The translations under genes were made by a program, and so were the position numbers. A stretch of 64,000 nucleotides of DNA from Crotalaria pallida. Taxonomy: Eukaryota; Streptophyta; Magnoliopsida; Fabales; Fabaceae. The first letter of the stretch is position 1. Every line of letters begins with the position of its first letter. The notes below the pieces were generated by a model, which did not search any database, had not been told where the DNA came from, and saw only the letters and a program-made list of their open reading frames with translations. The DNA lies in NCBI GenBank assembly GCA_037953625.1, contig CM075651.1:150552001-150616000 (forward strand), given 5' to 3'. Below are positions 47,898 through 59,290 of this stretch, in pieces.

Positions 47898-48583
47898 GAA
47901 TGGAACTTGGGAAGGAGGATGGAAATGGAATAATCTGAATGGAAGGTGCGAGAATAGGCGATGATGATGATGATGATGATATTCTATTGATGTGTAGAAT
48001 GAAGGTGAAGTATTGTGAAGAGTGGGAGAAGGGGTTTGATATAGAAAGAGGGAAGGGTATTTATGGCTTTGCCTAAAAGATGCTTATACTTTTTTTTTTC
48101 ACTTTTAAATGGTTTTTTTTTAATCCAATTCCTTCTACCTCGAATTATAAGCGAATACAATCATTTTTATGCTTATTAAGAATGTTGGTTGATTGTATTT
48201 AATTTTTTCAAATTTATAAAAAAATAGAGGTATTTTAGGAAAATAGTAATGAGAATGAAACAAAAATTAATTAAGAATTTTTTTATCACCGTTGTCCTAA
48301 TATCTAGTTATTTCCGTATTCTCGTAAGACAATCATTTCACCAATGTAACAGTATTATTGACATTAACAATTTTTCAAAAATGATAGTAAATGTCGTCAT
48401 CTTATACTTACCTTAAAGGTAATGTTACAATTTATCATTATTTCAACTTTAATATTAATTATTAAAGTTTTTACTTACTAAATCAATCATATTATGACAA
48501 TTGAGCATTTGAACAAAACTAAAAATGGAGCATCAAAGAATCACTCATCATAAAAATGACTTGAAGATATTGAGTTTTACTCC
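47898..48583. other. Promoter side of the E1 gene and A/T-rich spacer
   Basis: A GATGATGATGAT triplet run lies at 47959-47979 in the likely leader or promoter. Beyond 48070 the sequence becomes A/T-rich without recognisable features. Confidence 0.35.
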
Positions 48584-48852
48584 CTCGACCCTATAAATAA
48601 GATTTTTTTTTTATTTTTCACTTTTATGAAAAAAGACAATTAAATTTGTTAGTGTCATTTTAAATATAAAAAATCAATATATTTTTTCAAAATTATCTCA
48701 TAATTATATTGGAACTTTCAAAAGTATTGAGTAGATATCTGTGTTCTTGGGAAAAAAGTAATTAAACATTATTAGAAATTGAAATGAAATCTTATAAACA
48801 AAATAAAAATAAAAGTTCTAAAAAGATAATTTTAAAATCGGAAAGAACGTAA
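48584..48852. repeat. Stowaway-like MITE, degenerate
   Basis: The left end CTCCCTCGACCCTATAAATA is followed by an A/T-rich interior. The right end (AAAATCGGAAAGAACGTAAC) is weak. Confidence 0.5.
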
Positions 48853-49145
48853 CTTAATTTTTTTATTTTTTATTTTTTAAAGAAAACAAGTTTAGTTTTA
48901 GATGTCTTTCTTGTTTTTAAGGTTAAAAAATCATTTTTCTTTTTTAAAAATAGTTTAAGTCAAATGGATCTTAGATTCACTTAAGCCAAGATAGATTGTA
49001 AGGTTATACGAGTTTTAATAGATTATCAATTAATGAGATTTTTGTATCAAGAATTTAGGATCTTTGTGATTTATGAGTCATTTCCCAACTAAACCAAGCT
49101 ATGTTTAGAATGTATATACAAAAAAGAATTCTTATTCCAGGTTTT

Positions 49146-49349
49146 TTTTGTCCATATTCCTTGCGGAACCACCAGTATCCCCAAAAGCACTCTTAATACC
49201 AGGAAGCCCTTGAGACTAATCCAGAGCGAGCTGCGTGGCTGGCTCTCCCAGCGGGATGTTTTAGTGGAAATCGAACCCAAAACTACTAACACTCATTCCC
49301 AAAATTTCAATTAGGGTCTTGCACCAACTAAACCAAACCCGGTCCATAC
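49146..49349 (-). mobile_element. tRNA-derived SINE with perfect 17-bp target duplication
   Basis: The minus strand has an A-box-like GGTTTAGTTGGTGC near its start, a B-box-like GGGTTCGATTTCC, a GC-rich body (GGGAGAGCCAGCCACGCAGC) and an A-rich tail. TTCTTATTCCAGGTTTT is exact at 49129-49145 and 49350-49366. About 204 bp. Confidence 0.85.
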
Positions 49350-49366
49350 TTCTTATTCCAGGTTTT

Positions 49367-50289
49367 GGGAGACAAGGGCTAGTATTTTCTTTCGGCCACA
49401 CTTTGAAAGAAAGAAGGAGAAGGTGGTGGCATGGGCTTTTTCACCAAATCGTGAGCGGTGCTGACAAAACAAATGCACACTGCAGCACATGCCACGTCGT
49501 CATTTCACTTTGTTCCGAATCGGATGGTTAGTTTCATGCAGAGATCAGAAATTAATATTTTGTTGTGCGAATAATATAGATAAATATTTTAATTTTTATA
49601 TTAAATATTTTAAATTAAAAATTATTATTTAAAAAAATAATTATACAAAAAGTCAAGGATTCAAACTTAATCCTAGACTTAAAAAAATTGAACTTATTAT
49701 TGCGAAATGATTCTTCATAAATTTTTTTGATAAGAGATGATCTGATTTTGGTTGGAAAGATGTAGAAGTCTGAGAATAGAAACAATGACCTAAAATAAAA
49801 GGATGTTAGAACATACTCATAAATGATGTGAACAATGTAATACAATATATGAATAAAATATGTGAAAACAATTCACCAAATTTTTATTTTATTTGATCTT
49901 GCAAACATGGAAAGAATAAGAGGTGAAAGATGTCACACACAAAATGACATAATCAATTGTAAAACATGCGAAAACAACTCACCAATTTTTGATTTGATCT
50001 TGACATCGAATGAGTGAAATCCGCTAAAAAGAACAAAAATAAAAGATGTAACACTAAAGGATATAATCAATTCAATATATATACTTCGTTATCACATATG
50101 AAAAAGAAAAAAGAAAAGGCTTTTACTCACCAAATTAACCTTGATTACAAAAACAAAGCATAAAAAACTAACATGGATATTTCAAATGTGAACGAAAAAC
50201 TATAAAGCCAATTGTTACAACATATTAGAGCAATTCTTCGGTTTCCTCTCCCTGATTTTAAAGACATTGAGATGTGATTAACAATGCTT
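49367..50289. other. Intergenic, nothing recognised
   Basis: A/T-rich. Two loosely repeated phrases (ATGTGAAAACAATTCACCAA near 49859 and GCGAAAACAACTCACCAA near 49968) suggest an old local duplication. No gene. Confidence 0.35.
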
Positions 50290-50640
50290 ATTAATTGTTT
50301 GATCGTATGCATTTTATATTAGGAGATAATAATTATTTCAAATTTAATTTTTTTTAGGATAATGATTTAATATAAAGATGATATTTTTTTTTAAATAGTA
50401 ATGATGATATTTTGGATATAATGATTATTTTAAATTTTAATTTTTTTTAGGATAATGATTCTTTTTCAACAAACTGAGAATAATGATTTCACATATAGAT
50501 AATTTATTTAATTTCAAATTATAATTTTAGTTAAAGATAATGTTATTTATCTACAAACGCTTCAGTGCGAGGAAAACTTCACGCGACAAATGTGGTGTCT
50601 CGAGAAGAGATTTTTTTATATAAGTACAGTATATTACAAT
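50290..50640 (-). repeat. Fragment related to the Helitron-like element at 11922
   Basis: The plus-strand text CGCGACAAATGTGGTGTCTCG is the inverse of GAGGCATCACGTTTGTT / GGCACCACATTTGTCG near 11990-12025, and both neighbourhoods contain alternating GATAATGATT/AATCATTATC blocks. It is a partial, minus-strand copy. Confidence 0.5.
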
Positions 50641-50697
50641 TTATTTTTTAAAAGTGAATTTAGAAGAATCAAATCTTTCTTTTACCCTTCTTTTTAC

Positions 50698-51351
50698 CCT
50701 TTGTTTGGTAGGGGTGATTTTGGGGAAGGAATTTTGGGAAGAGAGAAAATAGGGAGAAAACAAAGTTTTCTCTCCGTTTGGTTGAGGAGAGAAAATGGGA
50801 GAGGAAAGAAAATTTGGTGGGTCCATGAGAAAAAGTTTTCTCTCCTCAAGAGAAGAGAGAATAGAGAGAAAACTGAGAATGATACATAAAATTACTCATA
50901 TGTTTTTCACTTATTCACTTTATTTGACCTTTTTTAATTTTTTTTATTAAAAAAATAAAGCATTTTTATTTCAATAAAAAAGTATTTTTTTTAAATAGTT
51001 TGGACTCAAATTTTTTATGAAACAAAAAATAATTGAAGTAAATTTTTTTTTTTGTTATTCTAAATATACATACATGTGAAAAAGAAAAAATATATTTATT
51101 TATATTTTGTAAAATAAGGATGTAGTTGTCTTTTGACAAATTTAAAATTTATTGTTTTCTCTCTTTTCACTTTTCTCTCCAACCAAACGAAAGAAAAGAA
51201 AACTTAACTTTTCCCTCTTCCCTATTTCTTCACATTTTCTCTCATACCAAATAACCACAAACTCTACTCATTTTCTTCCTATAATCTCTCTTCCCTGTCT
51301 CTTTCTTCCCTATTTTTCTCTTCTCGTTTTCTTTCGTACAACCAAACAAAA
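50698..51351. repeat. GA/TC-rich MITE, family C (copy 3)
   Basis: Starts CCTTTGTTTGGTAGGGG and ends GTACAACCAAACAAA, an inverted pair. The right half (TTTTCTCTCCAACCAAACG, CATTTTCTCTCATACCAAAT) is the inverse of the copies at 16445 and 27023. About 650 bp, non-coding. Confidence 0.75.
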
Positions 51352-53708
51352 ATTCGCTTAAGATTACAGGAGATTCTTGTCACTGATTATTCATAATCCT
51401 AACCCAATGGCATATAATAATCCAAGCTTAATCTTCTTAGTCCCACTCAAAACTCAAAAGCACATTATCCAAAATGATACACCGCTGCAGTGTTGTTGTG
51501 ATACGAGCAAGAAGGAATCAAAAGCACATTAGCTCTATTACTTTATGATGGAATATATTCTTAATTTGTCCTTTCTCAGTTTCTAACCTTATCATACTGC
51601 CAGTACAGATTATTACATGCATGGCATATTGGCATGCCCATGGCTACCGATTATGTAAAGGAGACATTCCTCAATTTTCACTCCAACGACCAAATCAAAG
51701 TGGAGCACACTTTGGAATTTGGACCATTCACTTTTTTTTTTTTACGCCAACCGATATCCGGATTTGGTTTATCATAAATCCTACTCATCCGATTCGACCC
51801 AATTGAGCTCGCACTAAGTGATAAGATCTCCGAGCGGTAATTGCTTCATACCTAAGGTTCGAATTCGAGACCAATTAGTTAAGGAACCAAGTGGTAATTA
51901 ATTAAATTTCATAATTTGGATTTATGCAAAAATTCATTCTCTAAACACCATAATTAGGATTCAATCCAAATCCTAAATCTTAATTAGAAAGTCATTAATT
52001 TCTTAACGTGGCTCTTATACCACATATTAGTTGTAGTTTAATTTATTCGTTACAACTACAATAATAAGGATCTTGAAATTACATGACTTTCACACGTTAT
52101 AGAAACAGAAGGAATACGATTACTAACCTCTATCCATTGTTATACTTGAGAGAGTTCTCCAACGTCCTTTGACCAAAAGCCCAGGAAACAAGGTTTCTAT
52201 TCCTTTGCCGTCTCTACAATTCTTTCTGTGTCGTTATGTGATGGTAAAAGCGAGAATACGTTATAGCCAGGAACATGACCTGTTTCTCATAAATAGGTAA
52301 AACCCTATCTCTTATCCATTGGCTTCCATCAAGCTAATGAGCCTTTAGAAACAATCTCCTTATTATCTAAATATGATTTAGCCCATTAAAATTTAATTAA
52401 TTATTTACTAAACACAATTCAATATATATCACATGCACATCACATGAGACATACTAAGATATAAAAAATCTTACATTCCATTCTCCTTTATACCATCCAT
52501 TCAAATATAGTTTTAGAATTTCTCAAAAGAGCATAGATTTGCTCATCATTTTAGTCATTATTTTCCTCAAATTTTTCTATTTTGAATTCCTAATTATTTT
52601 TTAATTTTTTTAGAACTTAAGTTCTAATATAGAGTTGTGGATAAGAGGATTAATAAAGAATATATTTATTAAAAACTCAAATGTTTAAGATTTTAGAGAT
52701 AATAAATATATATCCTCAATTTCTTTTATCATTTTTGAATCTTTTATCATCTATTATTAAGATTAAAGTTAAGCAAACTTATTTTTTTAAAACCAAAATA
52801 AAGTAACATAACTAATAAGGCTATATATATATAAATTACCCCATTACTTATTACTTATAGTAATAAAGATTATGCATGGTATGACATATTTCATGTTGCT
52901 GAAAAGTGAAAAGGTTGGATTCCATGTATAAAATGGGGTTGATGAAATGATGCTGTTTCACATATTTCACCACTAAAGAAACACAGAATCAAATGGGACC
53001 CTTTTCGTATCCCATTGGGATAGATACTGGAGTAGTAGTAATCATATTAGCCACAAAACAAACAAAAGAATTAAATTAAAGAAACACAAACGACCACTGA
53101 CCACTGGCAGTGTCAGACAGTCAGCCCCCAAAACGCGTCGTATCGAAATGAAGTTTTCGGACCAGATTATCTAACTACATCTTTGATCCGGTTATTAATA
53201 TGATTTGTATTTTTTAACTTCAAATATCTTAACATGGTTAACTTTATACCATATTTAAAAATAATTTTTAAATTTTGTTTAATTAATTAAATAAAACAAA
53301 TTATATCCAAATGTGGTATGAAATCACTAAAATTACACAGATTTGATGTTAGAGAATCCGATTATGTTATTAGTACACTCACTCATCTAATGATTAAAGA
53401 TGTACTCAACTACTCATATTTTTTTCTTTTCAAAATTTAATAAAAGAAAAACATTTTAATGGTCGCAATTTCATGTCATCACAATTATGATCATAAAAAA
53501 TCCATTTCCGAAATTTTCTATTCCTTACAAAGCATCTTCCAAACGATGTTCATGCCATATAATTTTTTAAAAACTGAAAAAATAACTTTAAACTCTTATG
53601 ACATTTTTGTAATATTTGATGAAATTTGATTGATTTGGAACATAAATACAAAAAATTTGGGGACAGAAGGTCATAATCCCTCACAAAGAGTATGTGCAAT
53701 AAATAAAT

Positions 53709-53711
<3 letters not shown>
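51352..53711. other. Intergenic, no supported gene
   Basis: Mixed composition. A GGTTCGAATTCGAGACC box near 51858 recalls a Pol III B-box, but no SINE ends or target duplication were found. The remainder is A/T-rich without coding signal. Confidence 0.35.

Positions 53712-53751
<40 letters not shown>
53712..53751. repeat. (TA)n microsatellite
   Basis: TA dinucleotide run. Confidence 0.95.
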
Positions 53752-53755
<4 letters not shown>

Positions 53756-54768
53756 TTACGCAATACTATATCCTTTATCACCATTTATGTTTATGAATCT
53801 CAATCCCACTCACTCAATCTAAAGACCGATCTATTTTTATTTATCTTTTTTCTTTTACATAAATCCGCAAACTAATAACGCAAATTAATACTTTTTCATT
53901 TTGAAGGGTAATAAAAAATTGAAAAAAAAAACATTCATTTAATGATTTGTTTAACATAATAATTAATTAAGAAGTACAGTAATATTCATGTTTGTGTTAA
54001 ATTTGAGTACTGCATTTTTTATTCTTTATTATTTCTTCATGATTAGTACTAGTAACTTCCTACTCATTAGAGCACCTCCAACCAGGGGTGCTTGAGCCTT
54101 GGATCTTGCCAAGCACCCCAGTGAAGATCCTTGGAGGCGTTGGAGGGTGCTGAGGTGGAAGAGCTTGCCAAGCTCTGTTGCTTGGCCAAGCTTCGGTGCT
54201 TGGGGGCTGACGGTGGGCCCAGCACCGTACGGAGGAGGAGGAGGAGGATAAAACTAAAAAAAAATATTTGCTTTTTCAAAGATAACATTGCACCAACAAA
54301 TCCAGAAAAAATTGCTCAAGAAAATCCATGGCAGAGCAGAGAAAGCAATGAATCATATTACAAAACACAATTAATCCATATTACCAAATCGAAAATTAAA
54401 ATCAGAAAGGGGAAAATTGAAACCCTAGAATCCCAAATCGAAACCGTGAGATGAGCTTGCTTGGGTGATGGATCGGATCTGAGCCACATGCAGAGCAACG
54501 ACAGCGCCACAGTCACGAGCCAAGGCCACCGTTCACCGCCGCAAGGAAACCGTGGCTTCCATCATCCTTGCCTTCGATTTTTCCGCAGCGATTGTGAGTG
54601 AGAGATCGTGAGAGGGAACCGTTCACCGTTCACCGTTCACCGCCGTAATGAAACCGTCGCAAGGAAACCGTGAGAGATCGTGAGTGAGTGAGAGGCAGAG
54701 TGTGTGAGTGAGAGAGAGACATGCACGGTGAGAGGCATAGATCGTGAGTGAGAGGCTTGGGTATGAGT

Positions 54769-54771
<3 letters not shown>

Positions 54772-54808
<37 letters not shown>
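54772..54808. repeat. (GA)n microsatellite in transposon leader
   Basis: GA dinucleotide run within a larger GA-rich block (about 54660-54930) near the left end of the PIF/Harbinger element. Confidence 0.9.
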
Positions 54809-54809
<1 letters not shown>

Positions 54810-55121
54810 GAATGAGTGAGGCAGAGAGGAGAAGGACTTGGGTTTTAGGTTTTGAATCAGAGAGGGGTGCTTGGGTAGTGAGTGAATCAGTGAATGAGAG
54901 AGAGAGACGAATAGAGGAAGACGAAGAGTGAGAGACAAAATGCCTTCTGCCCTGATATTTTTTTTAATAACCTATGATAACTTGCATAATATCATGTGGC
55001 ATGTAGTATACGTTATACAGTGAAATTAGCCGTTTTTAAACGTTGTAAATCTAACTTGTATAAATATGTATCGATTGTTTCAACAATTCACATCCAAAAT
55101 TTCAACTTTCAATTTACCTAC

Positions 55122-56315
55122 ATGGATCCCAATCAAAATCCTTATCATGCTTACTTTAATTTTTTACAAAATTCTCCTTCTCCAGATAATAATTCCTCAC
55201 ATTCTCCAATTACTCCTAACACACAAGGTAGTAATTCAAACACTAGAAATTTTCAAAATCCTCCCCGTTTTCCTAATCCACATTATAATCCAAATTTTCA
55301 CAACCATCCATTTCCTATGCCATATTACCAACACCCTTTCTATCAACCACCACAAACCAACCTCCCCATGGGTAATAGTCATGTTGAATTGATTGAAGAA
55401 GAACCTGAAACACCGGTTGGGTCAATTTCTCCAACTCAAGTACCAGAATTTTCAACTCAAGTCGGACTGGAGAGTATTAATCTTGAAGAAGGAGGAGCAA
55501 CAGAGAACACAAAAAGAGAAAAATTTTCTCCAGATGAAGATAAGTTACTCATTGAGGCGTGGATAAACATTTCAAAAGATCCGGTTGTTGGAGTTGATCA
55601 AAAATCATCTAGTTTCTGGAGAAGAATTGAGAACAATTACAACCAGTACCGTCAAGAGTATTCTGCAAGGAGAGTGATTCAGCTAAAATCACGATGGCAA
55701 AAGTTGAATAGTGCAACCCAGAAGTTTGTTGGATGCTACAAGCAAGCAGTAGAGAAGAAGAAGAGTGGGAGTAATCATGATGACATCATGAAAAATGCAT
55801 ACAAGATCTATTCTCAAGATGAAGGCGGAAGGAAATTTGATTTTGAGCATGTTTGGCGTTTGTTGAAAGATGAACCAAAATGGGCTGCCGGTGTGTTTGA
55901 GTGTTCTTCAAAAAGAACCAAGATTTCTGCTTCCGGTGCTTATTCATCATCTTCTAACCCGCCAACCCCAACAAGTTCTGATTGCAACCCAACAGCGCCT
56001 ATATTGGAACGTCCGATTGGCCAAAAAGCTGCAAAAAGAAAGGCAAAAGGGAAGCAGGGTCAAACATCGAATTCAATCGATGTTTCTGAATTCAATGCCA
56101 TTTGTCAAAAAAAAGTTGAGGCAATACAAGATTTCAAGCGTGCATTTGATGAGATGGCGAAGGCGCAACAAGAAAAGATGAAGGAGGATGCCGACAGGTT
56201 GAAGATAAATGATCTGCTAATCCTCACGAAGGATACATCCGACATGAGTGAGAGACAACTACGAGATCATGAGGTGTTGTGCAACTTCATCAGGGAGAAA
56301 TATGGCATAGTTTAG
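55122..56315 (+). CDS. PIF/Harbinger ORF1, Myb/SANT-like (trihelix-type) DNA-binding protein
   Basis: An open frame of 397 aa from ATG 55122, chosen because MDPNQNPYHAYFNFLQ resembles starts of plant homologues; an in-frame ATG further up (54996) lies in leader sequence. Residues 1-90 are Asn/Pro-rich. A Myb/SANT-like domain spans about 131-210 (FSPDEDKLLIEAWINIS, SSSFWRRIENNYNQYR, RVIQLKSRWQKLN), followed by FDFEHVWRLLKDEPKW. A basic stretch (KKLQKR-like, here GQKAAKRKAKGKQ) and a helical C-terminus (QDFKRAFDEMAKAQQEKM) follow. In this superfamily ORF1 works with the transposase to bind and mobilise the element. No stop or frameshift is visible. Host genes labelled GST T3-like often derive from this ORF. 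Confidence 0.9.
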   Translation: MDPNQNPYHAYFNFLQNSPSPDNNSSHSPITPNTQGSNSNTRNFQNPPRFPNPHYNPNFHNHPFPMPYYQHPFYQPPQTNLPMGNSHVELIEEEPETPVGSISPTQVPEFSTQVGLESINLEEGGATENTKREKFSPDEDKLLIEAWINISKDPVVGVDQKSSSFWRRIENNYNQYRQEYSARRVIQLKSRWQKLNSATQKFVGCYKQAVEKKKSGSNHDDIMKNAYKIYSQDEGGRKFDFEHVWRLLKDEPKWAAGVFECSSKRTKISASGAYSSSSNPPTPTSSDCNPTAPILERPIGQKAAKRKAKGKQGQTSNSIDVSEFNAICQKKVEAIQDFKRAFDEMAKAQQEKMKEDADRLKINDLLILTKDTSDMSERQLRDHEVLCNFIREKYGIV

Positions 56316-56390
56316 TATGAACTTTATTAGCTACAAAAATGTGTGATGTATTATTATTATGCTTTATGATGTTCTCTTTATGTACTTCAA

Positions 56391-56498
56391 TTATGTATTA
56401 TCATCTTGTTTTATGAATTATGTATTATCATCTTATTTTATGAGTTATGTATTATCATCTTATTTTATGAATTATGTATGATCCTCTTGTTTTATCAT
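56391..56498 (+). repeat. 27-bp minisatellite, four copies, between transposon ORFs
   Basis: The unit ATTATGTATTATCATCTTGT plus TTTATGA is repeated four times with a few substitutions, just after ORF1. It may coincide with the ORF1 3'UTR. Confidence 0.8.
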
Positions 56499-56524
56499 TT
56501 TCATTTAATTTTTTTTTTAAAACT

Positions 56525-56620
56525 ACCCGTTAAAAATATAGTAGTTAAAAAGTAGCCGTTGTAAAGTACCTGTTAAAAAACTAGCCGTTGTAAGCTAGCC
56601 GTTAATAATAGTCGTTTCGT
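56525..56620 (+). repeat. Short AGCCGTT-type repeats upstream of the transposase
   Basis: Variants of TAGCCGTTGTAA (56551, 56581, 56595 and weaker forms ACCCGTTAAAA, ACCTGTTAAAA) recur about every 15-30 bases. They lie just upstream of TATATATACTTC (56627-56638), a possible TATA box for ORF2. They could be transposase or ORF1 binding sites; this is inference. Confidence 0.5.
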
Positions 56621-56741
56621 CCAACCCTATATATACTTCAGTGGCTCTAGTTCTCCTATCATTGTCTTTCTATCATCTTTCTGAAATTCTTCTTTCATCT
56701 CCCAAATTATTCTCTCAGTTTTCATCTTTCCAATTACTCCA

Positions 56742-58052
56742 ATGGACCCTTCAGATCCTTTCAGCTTGAACAATGTTGCTAAATGGTATTTTGACAATGT
56801 TATTAACGACAACAGTGAGGAGGAAATGATGAGGCTCATCCTTGAAAGCCAAAGAGAGGAACAAGCTGGTAGCTCTAGTAGGCGTACAGGGAAAAGAAGG
56901 CACATAGAGAGGAACCGTGAAGAAGGACATACAAGATTGTTTAACGATTATTTCTCTGAACAACCGATGTATACGGATGAGCAGTTTCGCCGAAGGTTCC
57001 GAATGTCCAAGCATGTTTTCCTTCGCATTGTACAAGCCCTTGGTGAGCATGATGAGTATTTTCAAGTCAGGGTGGACGGACGTGGTAGACAAGGCCTTTC
57101 ACCACTTCAGAAATGCACTTCTGCTATTCGTATATTGGCATATGCATCACCTGCTGACAGCCTTGATGATTATGTCAGAATGGGGGAGAGCACTTCGGTG
57201 GAATGCTTAGAGAAATTTACAAGTGGTGTGATCAACATATTTGGGGAAGAATATCTAAGGAGGCCTACAACTGATGACATTCAACGCTTGTTGCAAATAG
57301 GGCAGGATCGTGGTTTTCCAGGTATGTTGGGCAGCATAGATTGTATGCATTGGGAGTGGAAAAATTGCCCAGTTGCATGGAAGGGTCAATTCTCTCGAGG
57401 TGATCATGGGAATCCTACGGTTATGCTTGAAGCAGTGGCATCAAAGGATTTGTGGATCTGGCATGCATTCTTTGGGGTTGCTGGTTCAAACAACGACATT
57501 AATGTGCTGAATCAATCACCTGTCTTTGACGATATTCTACATGGCCGAGCTCCAGAGGTGAAGTACACTGTTAACGGAACTGAGTACAATTTGGGGTATT
57601 ATTTAGCAGACGGCATTTATCCTGAATGGGCTACATTCGTGAAGAGCATCCCAATGCCACAAGGAGAGAAGAGACAATTTTTTGCGAAGCAGTAAGAAGG
57701 TGCTAGAAAGGATATCGAGCGAGCATTTGGAGTACTCCAAGCTCGGTTCGCAATCGTACGTCGCCCAGCTCGACAATGGCAATTAGACTCACTTGCGCGT
57801 ATAATGTATGCTTGTATCATATTACATAATATGATTGTCGAAGATGAACGAGACACATATGGTGGTAATCTCAATTATTCTGACGTTGGTAACGACACGG
57901 TCGAAGAATCTAACAACGGTCGTGACCCTGATATCCAAGATTACCTGAAAAGGAGATTCGCTGTTCGTGATAGGGTATCTCATCACCAACTTCAAGCCGA
58001 TCTAGTGGAACATGTTTGGGAGCACCACAGACGTGTCAATGATCAAAATTGA
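56742..58052 (+). pseudogene. PIF/Harbinger transposase (DDE), one in-frame stop
   Basis: The frame runs from ATG 56742 to a stop at 58050-58052, 436 codons, interrupted only by TAA at 57693-57695 (codon 318). Homologues read Gln here (AKQ-Q-EGARKDIERAFG-type), so a CAA to TAA change explains it. Catalytic residues are D200 (GSIDCMHWEW), D290 (YYLADGIYPEW) and E326 (RKDIERAFGVLQ), so the stop removes the last of the three. N-terminal FRRRFRMSKHVFLRIVQAL is the family's helix-rich DNA-binding region. The C-terminus ends HVWEHHRRVNDQN. As it stands the product would be an inactive 317-aa protein. Confidence 0.92.
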
Positions 58053-58465
58053 AATTTTATTGTATGTGTTTTTATTAATGTAGTTTGTTTTCGGTGTGTT
58101 TTTTTTATTTTTTAATTAATGTGTTTTTTATTTATGTGTTTTTTATTTCTGTGTTTTTTTATTACATTTAAATTAATGTAGTTTTTTTTATGTAATTTAG
58201 TATTTTTAAATTAAAGTTGTTGAATTATTGGTATTAATTAAATTATTACAATTTAATTTTTATTATGATATGTAATAGTGAAATAATATATAAAAAGTAA
58301 TGTGGGGTAGGGTGTGGGGTCCATTCAAGATCCATGGTTGGGTTCTTGGGGTTGGAGCGAATTTGTGATAGAGTTGCTTAGAGTATGGAGAAGTGTGAGA
58401 TAATATAAAAAATGCTGCGGGGACCACTTAAGATCCAAAAGTGGATCTTGGGGTTGGAGGTGCTC

Positions 58466-58537
58466 TTTAATATCTTTCTTTCTATGATACTTAAAGGTGA
58501 AACTGTAAAAGCTATCATTATTGCTGCATTGATTTTG

Positions 58538-58576
<39 letters not shown>

Positions 58577-59290
58577 TATATATATATATTATAGAAAAAA
58601 TGGGTCTTGCTAACAAGTGCCCTAAGGACACTTGTTAAGGTTACTTAATATAGAAAAAAATCTTAAGTCCACATTCTCCACTTTCTCGTAAACATAAAAA
58701 ATCACACTTTCCAACAACTTTTATCTATTTTGGCTTTCTTAACAAGTGCCCTTTTGTTAGCATTTTCCTTTATTTTATTATGTAACAAAATTGGACAAAG
58801 ATTAGTTGTCCCAAAGCCGGTTCCCCATACAAATTTTAATAAAATGAAAAATAATTTCCCAACATGAAATTTGATTGGCTGGATACCGGAAAACAAGGTA
58901 TATGGGACAGAGGATCTCATCCAACAAAATTAGCATGTGTTAAAAAAAAAATAAAAGGTAGGCCATGTTATAACCATATGATAAAAACTTTTGTTCCGGT
59001 GTGTAGCATTATTGTAACACACCCATGTGAAGTGTACTCTGCACTCTGATATATCCATCATCATTCATTCAAGCTACATTATACGAGTAAAAGGGAAAAC
59101 AGTACATTTATAATGATGACGACATTTATATGAAGAAGGCAACAAGATTACAAAAAGTGGAAAATTTACATCTTCGTTACTGATTTATTGCTATTATAAG
59201 CATGGTGTGACTCATGGTTATTCTAGAACTTGTTATCATTTACTATCAACATATTAGGTTCCACAAAGGTCTAACTTTATATAGAAGTTT
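58466..59290. other. Short intergenic spacer with TA runs, 3' of the kinase-like gene
   Basis: Contains (TA)n at 58541-58568 and 58572-58590, and an inverted pair, AACAAGTGCCCTAAGG near 58612 and GGCTTTCTTAACAAGTGCC near 58731, suggesting a small degraded element. The stretch nearest 59290 is probably the 3'UTR of the leftward gene. Confidence 0.45.

Larger units (their letters stand above)
54070..58465 (+). mobile_element. PIF/Harbinger DNA transposon, nearly intact
   Basis: The 14-bp terminal inverted repeats are perfect: GAGCACCTCCAACC at 54070-54083 and GGTTGGAGGTGCTC at 58452-58465. The flanking triplets are TTA (left) and TTT (right), one mismatch from the TTA/TAA duplication of this superfamily. 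Subterminal AAGATCCA / TCTTGGGGTTGGAG blocks recur near the right end (58328-58455). It encodes a Myb/SANT-like ORF1 and a DDE transposase ORF2 in the same direction, as PIF elements do. The transposase has one in-frame stop. At 4.4 kb it is the expected size for an autonomous element. Confidence 0.9.

Noticed and set aside
51830..51900. GGTTCGAATTCGAGACC box suggesting a further SINE or tRNA
   Set aside because: No A-box at the right distance, no tail and no target duplication could be found.
54067..54454. Short open frames in both directions at the left end of the Harbinger element
   Set aside because: They lie in the terminal and GA-rich leader DNA of the transposon and match no known protein.
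54996..55121. Upstream in-frame ATG for transposon ORF1
   Set aside because: The extra 42 residues do not resemble ORF1 proteins; MDPNQ at 55122 is the usual type of start.
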